64,000 nt of DNA from an uncultured Coriobacteriaceae bacterium (GTDB lineage Bacteria; Actinomycetota; Coriobacteriia; Coriobacteriales; Eggerthellaceae), in contig CALDCB010000007.1 in NCBI GenBank assembly GCA_937937585.1, positions 1-64,000 of the forward strand, read 5' to 3'. How positions within the stretch are numbered: position 1 is the first letter of the stretch; every line of letters begins with the position of its first letter. The notes under the pieces are model-generated. The model did not search any database, was not told the origin of the DNA, and saw only the letters and a list, made by a program, of their open reading frames with translations. This document shows positions 40,498-47,809 of the stretch, one piece after another. A program made the translations under genes and the position numbers.

Positions 40498-41661
40498 CTA
40501 CAGATCCTTCTCCGCCGCTCTTGTAGGGCGTTTTCCGTCATCGCCTCGCGCCTGCGAATGAGCGCGCGACTCGTCCTGGCGCGCCGTCTGCTTGTCGCGG
40601 TTGAAGAGGCCGGATACCTTCTCGCCGAGGGTCTTCTTCTCAGCCGTAAGCAGCTTCTTTTCTTCCAGGTGCGCGGTCTTTTCCGTTGAAAGATCCTGCT
40701 CAGGTTGCGTTGCCGAAAGGTCGATTCGCTCTTCGACCCGTTCTTTCCATTCAGCCAGCTCATCGTGGGATTCGGGCATAGATTCCCAATCATTCACTCG
40801 TTTAAGCGCGGACAAAGGACGGCCGTCGTAATCCGGCGCGCCGAGAGCCTGCGCGACGAGGGCGGGAGACGCTTCTCCGGCAAGCGCGGCTGACAGCCGC
40901 TCGGCATCGACGCCTTGCCATGTCTGAGGTTCCTTTTCACCGGTCGGGTCGGCGTAAAATGCGATTCGCTCGCCCGGAGACCACCAAAGGCCTTTGTAGC
41001 TTTCCGGGGCGCGGGCGCTTTCCTTCGATGTGGTAACGGAATCGAACTGTTCTTGAGATTCGATTCGTTCCAAGGTATATTCGTTGATGATGGAGCTGGC
41101 TTCTAACGCGGGGAATTGGACCCCGGTCCGCACAAGCCAGCTCCTCGTTCTTTCGTTCACATAGATATTGAGGCCGGCACTAGCCGTGTTCTTCAAGAAG
41201 AACGAAAGATTGTTTTTGCCGTAGACTGATGTTATTTCGTCAACGAAGATTTCATGGGCACGCTGGCCGCGCTCTTTTTCGACATGCAGCGCTATGACGA
41301 TATCTTTTCCGTTTACATCCTTGGCGTCGGCAACGATCACAAGCGCGCCAGCGATGGACATAGAGTCGACGGCGAGGGGATGAAGTTTCAACCATTGCGG
41401 CAAATCAAGAAGTTGCTTAAGTGGGATATCGTGGTCGTCGACGATTTTCTTTGCATTTCTTATTGTCAACACCAGAGGATAGTCGCCGGTTAGCGGCAAA
41501 GAGAATTGCGCGGAAGACGGCGAAACGACGAAGACCTCGCTTTCAGGCATGCTCCCGAACGCGTAATCCGCTAACTGCTCTGCGAACGGCCTTACCTGGC
41601 CATCTTCCGAAACCGAAGATTTCGCCAACCTTCTCAGGTTCTCTATCTGCTTTTCATCCAT
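40498..41661 (-). CDS. Protein with PBECR/MuF-C-like RNase domain (probable)
   Basis: A 387-residue cytoplasmic protein. The N-terminal half (about residues 35-190) has the pattern of the phage/plasmid barnase-EndoU-ColicinE5/D-RelE-like (PBECR) or MuF C-terminal domains: FVVSPSSAQFSLPLTGDYPL, VLTIRNAKKIVDDHDIPLKQL, VIALHVEKERGQRAHEIFVDEITSVYG, LNIYVNERTRSWL. The second half is acidic and helical with an LDxxP-poor, charged tail. I prefer the ATG at 41661 (CAGGGG upstream). In mobile elements such domains are thought to act as toxins or nucleases on incoming or competing DNA and RNA. The assignment is by pattern only. Confidence 0.5.
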   Translation of the reverse strand: MDEKQIENLRRLAKSSVSEDGQVRPFAEQLADYAFGSMPESEVFVVSPSSAQFSLPLTGDYPLVLTIRNAKKIVDDHDIPLKQLLDLPQWLKLHPLAVDSMSIAGALVIVADAKDVNGKDIVIALHVEKERGQRAHEIFVDEITSVYGKNNLSFFLKNTASAGLNIYVNERTRSWLVRTGVQFPALEASSIINEYTLERIESQEQFDSVTTSKESARAPESYKGLWWSPGERIAFYADPTGEKEPQTWQGVDAERLSAALAGEASPALVAQALGAPDYDGRPLSALKRVNDWESMPESHDELAEWKERVEERIDLSATQPEQDLSTEKTAHLEEKKLLTAEKKTLGEKVSGLFNRDKQTARQDESRAHSQARGDDGKRPTRAAEKDL

Positions 41662-41970
41662 GTCAAACCCCTGTCCCACCGGCACTAAGGGGCATGCCGT
41701 CCCTTAGTAACCGACAAGTTAGCCAACGCTAACGCATGCCTCTTGAAAACGAGGCATACGCGCGTCGGCGCTTGTCCGAGCCGTGCGGGATATTCGCTTT
41801 TCGGTTTGCCTTTTCTTGCGCGACGTGCGCAATTGGAAACCGCGTAGAATATAGGCACGAGCCCTGCATTCCATCGGTCGGCGAGGCGTTGGTAGCGCCT
41901 TTGCCCACCTTCGCGTGATTATACCACTTCCCGCGCGTTCATCAGGCGATACCGCGTTGCATCCAACGCT
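41662..41970. other. Gap with hairpin and possible promoter
   Basis: No gene seen. ATGCCTC (about 41734-41740) pairs with GAGGCAT around TTGAAAAC, a probable attenuator or terminator between the conjugation and surface operons. A plus-strand TAGAAT hexamer lies at about 41845-41850. Confidence 0.4.
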
Positions 41971-43845
41971 TCACCGCGACCTTCCGCGCGACTGGTCCGC
42001 ATCCCTGGATGACGGCCCCCGACGGCTCGGCCCGGTGGAGGCCTCTTGCCGTCGCTTCCTCTCTGCGGAGCGCTTCAACCGCTCGGCTCTCTCTGATCTC
42101 GCGCCCTCCTTCTGCTTCTCGCGGGCGGTCTTCTTGTCGCCCGATCGCTCTTTCTCGGCCCTGTCCGCCTCGTAGGCGGCTCGCGCCTCTCGGGCTTCGG
42201 CCCTCCCCGGCGCCTGCTTGCCGGTCGTCTCCTCCCAGCGGTCGACCGTGTAGGTGGCCGCCCTGCCCGCAGCGCCTGCCGCACGGAACAGCGCGTCGGG
42301 GTCTTCACGTATTCCTTGGACCCAATTTGCAAGGTACTTCACGTGCTGCTCGTAGTGCTCGCCCTTCGTCTCGGGGTCGACCGGCACGCCCAGCTCGCCC
42401 GACGCAAAAAGCGACGCCAGCTCGGCGGTGAACTCTTCGCGAGCGTAGGCCTCGGAGCCGAAGCGGTTCGCGACGGCGCGACCCAGCTCGGGCGCCGTCG
42501 CGTGCGCCATCTCGTGCAGCAGCGTGCCGCAGAACGCGGCGTTGCTCTTGAACTGCTCGCGCTTCGGCACGGCCACCTTGTCGAAGGCGGGGGAGTAGAA
42601 GGCGTCGGGCGAGGTAGTCTCCTCGACGAGGCAGCGGCAGGACGCTTTCAGCTCATCGGCCAGAATGCCGAAGTCCGCGTCGTCGTTAGGCTCGAAGGGG
42701 GGAAGCTCCGGCGCGCCCTCGAAGCACGACAGGTTGAACACATTCCAATATCCGTCCAGAACGAGCCTTGTCCCGCGTTCCGGCTCGCCGTCCGCACCGA
42801 CGACCACGTTGCCATGGGCGTCCTTCTTGTCGAAGGGGACGCTTCGCCAGTGTTCGACGGACACCGCCTTGGATCCGGCTTTGACCTTCCAACCCCTTTC
42901 CTTGCCCTGGGCGTAGGTGGCCCAGCGGTAGTCGTCGTAGCCGCGGATGAATGCGTACGCCTTCAGGTAGAGCGCGTTTCCGCCCCGGTATTCGGTGCCG
43001 GTGACGGGGTTCATCGGCGCGCCCGCCTGCGCCCAGGGCTGCTTCCACCCGATTCCTAGCTCCTCCATGTCTTGCGCAACCCTCTCAGCTACCTCGCGCC
43101 TCTGCGCGGCGAGCTTGTCCGGCAGGTGATCCGCGCTCTTGGGCTCTTTTGCCGCTGCGGGAGGGTTGGGCGCCCGCCGCTTCTCGGTCTTGATGCCGGA
43201 AAGCCTTCGGGCCAACCCGCCGTACACAGGGTCGGAAACCTTCGATGCGGCCCACTCGCCGAAATCCGCCTTCTCTCCGCGGTCCTTGGCTTCGAGCCGG
43301 TGGTCTTCCCAGTCCAGGGACATGGCCTGCGCGGCGGGGTCGGCGTAGCCCTCGCCGAGCGCCGACGTGTTCCCGCCGCCTCCGCGGTAGGATAGCGTCC
43401 TTCCGGCCACGGTGAAGTTGCGTTGGTCGATGAACCATTCGCGCCTTATCGCGAGGACGTCGAAATCGCCGTACTCCGGGTCGTGCCCGGTGGACATGGG
43501 TGCCGCGCCGAGCCTCGTGTAGTCGAGTTCCCCGAACCTGTGCGACACCCTTATCATCTCCTGCGGCGTGGACAGGTCCGTCCACGCCGCGTGGCCTGCC
43601 CGCTGGCCTTTCGCCTTTCCCTTCCAGCAAGGCTCGAGCGGCTCGTCGCCGAGCTGCCACGCGCACGAGTTGATGCGCGTGCCCCAGTGGTCGGACAGCC
43701 TGGTAACCCCTTCGTCGGTGTACCAGTAGGCCGAATCGGCCGAGCGGAAGTCAGGCTCCCGTTCCGGCACGGCGCACGGAACGAACCGTCCTTGCGTGAA
43801 GGTCGAGAAGTTCTCCCTCCCGATAACGTCTTCGGTTGCGCCCAT
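41971..43845 (-). CDS. ArdC-like antirestriction protein with zinc-protease domain
   Basis: A 624-residue protein in three parts. Residues 1-200 are an unrecognised N-terminal domain. About residues 245-350 match the ArdC ssDNA-binding domain (RREVAERVAQDMEELGIGWKQPW, NPVTGTEYRGGNALYLKAYA, RWATYAQGKERGWKVKAGSK, VEHWR). Residues about 430-490 hold the metallopeptidase motif LHEMAHATAPELGR with a downstream glutamate in EEFTAELASLF. The last 100 residues are basic and disordered. ArdC proteins protect incoming single-stranded DNA from restriction in conjugation. GGAAGGAGCGCACATC precedes the ATG at 43845. The long N-terminal domain is larger than in classic ArdC. Confidence 0.85.
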   Translation of the reverse strand: MGATEDVIGRENFSTFTQGRFVPCAVPEREPDFRSADSAYWYTDEGVTRLSDHWGTRINSCAWQLGDEPLEPCWKGKAKGQRAGHAAWTDLSTPQEMIRVSHRFGELDYTRLGAAPMSTGHDPEYGDFDVLAIRREWFIDQRNFTVAGRTLSYRGGGGNTSALGEGYADPAAQAMSLDWEDHRLEAKDRGEKADFGEWAASKVSDPVYGGLARRLSGIKTEKRRAPNPPAAAKEPKSADHLPDKLAAQRREVAERVAQDMEELGIGWKQPWAQAGAPMNPVTGTEYRGGNALYLKAYAFIRGYDDYRWATYAQGKERGWKVKAGSKAVSVEHWRSVPFDKKDAHGNVVVGADGEPERGTRLVLDGYWNVFNLSCFEGAPELPPFEPNDDADFGILADELKASCRCLVEETTSPDAFYSPAFDKVAVPKREQFKSNAAFCGTLLHEMAHATAPELGRAVANRFGSEAYAREEFTAELASLFASGELGVPVDPETKGEHYEQHVKYLANWVQGIREDPDALFRAAGAAGRAATYTVDRWEETTGKQAPGRAEAREARAAYEADRAEKERSGDKKTAREKQKEGARSERAERLKRSAERKRRQEASTGPSRRGPSSRDADQSRGRSR

Positions 43846-43917
43846 GATGTGCGCTCCTTCCTTTTTCCCATCGCAAGCGCGTAGGCTTGCCGCCGCTTGC
43901 CGAGATTCCGTCCAGGG

Positions 43918-45000
43918 CTACACGCCCACGAACTCGCGCGCCCACGCGCCCGATTTGAACAGGCAGAACGCATAGGCCATGTAAGGCACAAGGCCCATGA
44001 ACATCTGCAAGCAGTAGGTGAGCACGCCGTCGGCGTCCCCGAAGTTCGGCTGCGTCGCCGCGCCGCCCGTGGCGGCGATGGCGGACATCATCATGAAGAG
44101 CAGCGCCATGATGGCGCCCGAGAAGAGCACCGCTATGTAGCGCTTGAGGAACCCCGTCGCCACAGAGCGGCCCGACTCGCTCACGAAGAAGGCCAAGGGC
44201 AGCGAGGCGAAGGCGGTGTAGACGTAGATCTGGATGGACCTCACGACGAGCACGAGCGAGGCCACCGCCTTCACGACGAGCGAGATCAGCAGGTACAGCA
44301 CTGATATGATCAAGCACACGATCAGAAGCGCGCTGTTGCCGACGGAGTCGGGCAGGTAGTTCACTGGGTTGTCGGGCATCGAGCCTGCGCCGACCGCCAC
44401 GACGTTCGAGATGAGCATGCGCGAGATGTCGAAGCCCAGTATCATGAGCGAATAGCTCGAGTCTATCCCCGCCTTCAGGAAGGCGTAGACGATGAACACC
44501 GACATGAGCGCCACGGTGTCGACGCCCATCTCGGTGCGGCCCATGTGCGACACCACTTTCACGAGGCCCACTATCAGGAATATCGCGAGCACGATGTTCG
44601 CTATGGGCACGGCCGCCAAGTGGTGCACGTTGTACATCATCGGCGACAGGCCGGAGAACATCTGGTCGTAGCCCACGGTCAGGGTGTCGGGCGACGTGAG
44701 GCTGGTGATGCAGGCGTTCGCCATGCCGAGCATGCCGTTCACGGCGCCGCGAAGCATGTCCTCCAGGCCGTTGGTCACGGCGTCGACCGCCATGCTCCCG
44801 AGCGCGGTCGCCCCCGTCACGGCGAGGACGCCGAGTATCGGGAGCAGCGCCTCCGCCTGATGGCGCGGCGTCAGGAACACGGCAAGCAGCGCCACGGCGG
44901 CGAATGCCGCCGCGAGCCTCTCGCCCGTTCTGATCGGGTCGCGCATGAGCCTTATCCACGCCCATGCCGCGCCGCGCGAGACCGTTTCCGTTACCGCCAT
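43918..45000 (-). CDS. VirB6/TrbL-like conjugation channel protein
   Basis: A 360-residue membrane protein with about seven hydrophobic segments, including the pattern IANIVLAIFLIVGLVKVV and the LVVRSIQIYVYTAFASLPLAFFVSESGRSVATGFLKRYIAV stretch typical of the TrbL/VirB6 class in Gram-positive conjugation systems. The start at 45000 is chosen to follow the small gene overlapping it by ten bases. It forms part of the inner channel of the type IV secretion system. A longer in-frame extension to about 45459 is rejected because it crosses two genes. Confidence 0.85.
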   Translation of the reverse strand: MAVTETVSRGAAWAWIRLMRDPIRTGERLAAAFAAVALLAVFLTPRHQAEALLPILGVLAVTGATALGSMAVDAVTNGLEDMLRGAVNGMLGMANACITSLTSPDTLTVGYDQMFSGLSPMMYNVHHLAAVPIANIVLAIFLIVGLVKVVSHMGRTEMGVDTVALMSVFIVYAFLKAGIDSSYSLMILGFDISRMLISNVVAVGAGSMPDNPVNYLPDSVGNSALLIVCLIISVLYLLISLVVKAVASLVLVVRSIQIYVYTAFASLPLAFFVSESGRSVATGFLKRYIAVLFSGAIMALLFMMMSAIAATGGAATQPNFGDADGVLTYCLQMFMGLVPYMAYAFCLFKSGAWAREFVGV

Positions 45001-45173
45001 GTCGAGGTCACCGCCTGGTCGAGCGCGTTGGAGCAGGTGGTCAGCACGAGCGAGAGGCCCGCCGAGGCCACGATGGCCGCCAGGAACAGCACCGCGACCG
45101 CCTTCGGCAGGTCCTGCTTCGAGACCTTCCCCGATCCCTCGTGCTTCTTCGAGAGCAGCTTGTCGAATATCAC
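44991..45173 (-). CDS. Small membrane protein of the transfer operon
   Basis: A 60-residue protein with one hydrophobic segment (about residues 27-47) and a basic N-terminus. It sits between the 45186 gene and the VirB6-like gene, overlapping the latter by ten bases. GAAGGAGGGCGAAGTGAT precedes the ATG. It may be a VirB2/VirB3-like component, but it is too short to name. Confidence 0.6.
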   Translation of the reverse strand: MIFDKLLSKKHEGSGKVSKQDLPKAVAVLFLAAIVASAGLSLVLTTCSNALDQAVTSTWR

Positions 45174-45185
45174 TTCGCCCTCCTT

Positions 45186-46004
45186 CTATTTCGATTTCTT
45201 CACGTTCACGTTGCCGGTTTTCGTCGAGAAGGTGGCCACCACCGAGATCTGCTTCACGTCGTCGAGCGCGAACGACGTGCTCACCTCGCCCGCGCCCCAG
45301 TCGACCGTGGCTTGGCGCCCCCACGCCGCCTTCGCGGCGGTGGGGCAGTTCGACTGAGCCCATGCCTCCACGGCGGCGGTCGTCTTCGCCCACGCCTCCT
45401 CGCCGAAGAGCGCCTTGCAGGCCTCGGCGTCTGCGCCTTCGGGCATCGTCGCCTTGCACGCGCCGGTCTTCTTGGCGGGCTTGTAGCCCTCCGAGAAGGC
45501 GAAGTCCGAGCTGTGCACCGTCCAGCTCGAAGGGTCTTGCGAGCTGGCCGACGCGAGCGTCACCACGATGGTCGATCCGTCTTCGAGGAGCATCACCGCC
45601 GTGATCGAGCTGCCCGCGTTGCCCACCGACGCCTTGTCGACCTTGGACAGCGCGTAGATGTGCTCCTTCTTCTCGCCGTTAGACGTCTCGGTGAAGGTGC
45701 GGCCCGTGAAGGACAGGGTGTCCTTGCCGTCGGAGGACGCCCAATCGGTCGACGAGAGCTGGCCCGTCACCGACTCTTCCGTGGCGCCGTACTTGCCGAT
45801 CAAGGCGCGCTGGGCGTCGGTCATGTCGTCTTCCGCCCGCTCGTCGGGCGTCTCCTCCTCGCGCGCCTGCTGGCTCGCCATCGCGGCGGCGTTTTGCTGC
45901 TGCTGCTCGTGCGCGTCGAGCGCGGAGCGCACCGCCACGGCGGCCACCGCCACCGCGACCACCGCCGCCAGCAGGGCGATTATCGTTTTCTTGCCGGTGC
46001 CCAT
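45186..46004 (-). CDS. Single-pass membrane protein of the transfer operon (VirB8-position)
   Basis: A 272-residue protein with an N-terminal membrane helix (about residues 6-26), a Gln/Glu-rich helical linker and an extracytoplasmic domain (SSTDWASSDGKDTLSFTGRTF, KKEHIYALSKVD, ITAVMLLEDGSTIVVTL). The position between the lysozyme/NlpC gene and the VirB6-like gene is where VirB8-like proteins occur in other elements; homology to them is not visible by eye. The ATG at 46004 is preceded by GGAAGGAGGTGCCC. Confidence 0.65.
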   Translation of the reverse strand: MGTGKKTIIALLAAVVAVAVAAVAVRSALDAHEQQQQNAAAMASQQAREEETPDERAEDDMTDAQRALIGKYGATEESVTGQLSSTDWASSDGKDTLSFTGRTFTETSNGEKKEHIYALSKVDKASVGNAGSSITAVMLLEDGSTIVVTLASASSQDPSSWTVHSSDFAFSEGYKPAKKTGACKATMPEGADAEACKALFGEEAWAKTTAAVEAWAQSNCPTAAKAAWGRQATVDWGAGEVSTSFALDDVKQISVVATFSTKTGNVNVKKSK

Positions 46005-46017
46005 GGGCACCTCCTTC

Positions 46018-47808
46018 CTATGGCAGCCTGCCGAACGCGAGGCCGTTGTCGTCGAGCCACGAGCCGTGCAGCGGCTCGACGGTGACGCCCGTGCCCACGG
46101 ACGCCGTGTGGATGACCTTCCCGTCGCCGAAGTACATGCCGACGTGCCCCCATTCGTGGCCGTTGCTGTAATGGTTCATGAACACCAGGTCGCCCGGTTC
46201 CAGGTCGTCTTCCGAGATCTCCGCGCACATCGCCCATAGGCTGTCGGTGTTGCGCGCCGAGCCGAAGTCGTACCCTTGCGCCGAGTAGCACCAAACGACC
46301 AGTCCCGAGCAGTCGAACGAGTCGGGGCCGGAGGCCCCGAACACGTAGGGCGCCCCGAGGAGCCCGTACGCCTCGTCAACCGCGGCCTGGCCCATCGCGC
46401 CGTCGTTCTTCGAGCCTTTCTTGTGCATCTTCGCGTAGTACTCCTGCGCCTTCCCGCAGCGGTCCTCCACGCGCTCCTCGTACGGGCGGCCGCGCTCGAA
46501 CGCGGCGTACCAGTACCGGCAGGCCGTTTTCACGTCCTTCACCTCGAGGAACTCCTCCCAGCTGTTCGTCGCGCCGTAGCCGTGCTCGTTGCGGAAGGCC
46601 TGCGAGTCGGCGTTCCAATAGCCCCATTGCGTCGACGCGTAGGACATCTCCACGCCCGTGGCCTCCTCGCCCGTGGCCTCGGCCCAGAGGTAGTCGAGCT
46701 GAGGCGCGACGGCCAGCGAGTTCCTTCCCGTCGCCGCCGCGTACAAGGTCAGCCCGTCCTTGCGCCCTCCGAGCCATTGGCAAAGGCCCGTCGCGCCCGA
46801 CTCGGCGTTCACGGCCGACGGGTTCATGCCCGATTCCGCGAACATGTTGCCCATGATCGCCGCCGTCTGCTTCAAGGGCACGCCCTTTCCGAGCAGGTAG
46901 CTCGCCACTGCGCGCTCGTTCGGCGTGAGCTTCGAGAGGTCGTAGTCCCCGTCGTCCATCGCCGCCCCCACCGTGATCGCGAGGACGAGGCTCAAGACGA
47001 TGACCGCCGGCACCGCGACGATCGGCGCGGCCGCGGCCATCGGGGCGGATATCGCCGCCCCCACCGCCTTGAACGCGGCTGCTGCGCGGGAAAGGGCGCC
47101 CGTGGCGGCCTGCGCGGCCTTCGTCTCGCGAAGCCTCCGCTGTGCGGCGACGGCGAGCCTCCTGCGCGACGTCGCGCGGCGGTAAGCCGACTTGCGGAGC
47201 CTTGCGTCGCGCACGCGCGAAGCACTGCGGACGCCCGCTTGCAGCCCGCGCGACGACAGGTCCTTCACGTCGTCCTCGGAGTCGGCCCCTCCGCCGGCGC
47301 ACGCCATCATGCCGCTTGCGGCTCCCGCGGCGTGCCCGGCTCCCTTCCAGGTTCGGGAGCGGACGTCGCGCCCGTGGGCGCGCCGGGCAAGCTCCTCGCG
47401 GGAGATCCCGGAGAAGGCCTCGCCGCGGTTGAGCCTCACGCTCTTCGATCCGCCCTTGCGGGCGCGCCTTTTGGCGAACCACGACGCGTAGCGCAGCGTG
47501 CGGCCGTCCTCCTCGTAAGCCGCCCCCTCGACCTCGGCGACGGCCGAGGCCGCCGTGCCGTACGCGGCGCCCGCGCGCTTGAGCGCGTTCTTGAGCGCGG
47601 CCCTCTCTCGGGGGCGCATCGCCCTGGCGGCGGGCGTCTCCGGCGTGTCGGTCGCCCTCTCGCGCGAGAGGGACGCGGCGCCGCTCTTCACGCCGTCGGC
47701 GGAAGGCGCCGGCTTGCGCAGGGAAACGCGGGAGTCGCCCTCTTTGCGCAGGAGCGAGGCCGACTCTCCCTCCTTCCTGCGCACGAGCATGTCGGAATCG
47801 CGCGCCAC
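46018..47808 (-). CDS. Bifunctional cell-wall hydrolase: lysozyme-like plus NlpC/P60
   Basis: A 596-residue protein. The first 240 residues are basic and disordered; a hydrophobic segment follows (about 253-290). Residues about 295-440 match the phage tail-tip lysozyme type (NERAVASYLLGKGVPLKQTAAIMGNMFAESGMNPSAVN, GLCQWLGGR; Glu in FAESG is the likely catalyst). The C-terminal NlpC/P60 domain has GPDSFDCSGLV (Cys near residue 499) and HVGMYFGDG (His near 557). The VirB1-like role is to open peptidoglycan for the conjugation channel. The stop lies one base before the upstream VirB4 gene end region, so the genes are co-transcribed. Confidence 0.9.
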   Translation of the reverse strand: MARDSDMLVRRKEGESASLLRKEGDSRVSLRKPAPSADGVKSGAASLSRERATDTPETPAARAMRPRERAALKNALKRAGAAYGTAASAVAEVEGAAYEEDGRTLRYASWFAKRRARKGGSKSVRLNRGEAFSGISREELARRAHGRDVRSRTWKGAGHAAGAASGMMACAGGGADSEDDVKDLSSRGLQAGVRSASRVRDARLRKSAYRRATSRRRLAVAAQRRLRETKAAQAATGALSRAAAAFKAVGAAISAPMAAAAPIVAVPAVIVLSLVLAITVGAAMDDGDYDLSKLTPNERAVASYLLGKGVPLKQTAAIMGNMFAESGMNPSAVNAESGATGLCQWLGGRKDGLTLYAAATGRNSLAVAPQLDYLWAEATGEEATGVEMSYASTQWGYWNADSQAFRNEHGYGATNSWEEFLEVKDVKTACRYWYAAFERGRPYEERVEDRCGKAQEYYAKMHKKGSKNDGAMGQAAVDEAYGLLGAPYVFGASGPDSFDCSGLVVWCYSAQGYDFGSARNTDSLWAMCAEISEDDLEPGDLVFMNHYSNGHEWGHVGMYFGDGKVIHTASVGTGVTVEPLHGSWLDDNGLAFGRLP

Positions 47809-47809
47809 G

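Noticed and set aside
43918..45459. N-terminal extension of the VirB6/TrbL-like gene up to 45459
   Set aside because: The extension would overlap two genes with good starts and has shadow-like composition (very Arg/Gly-rich).
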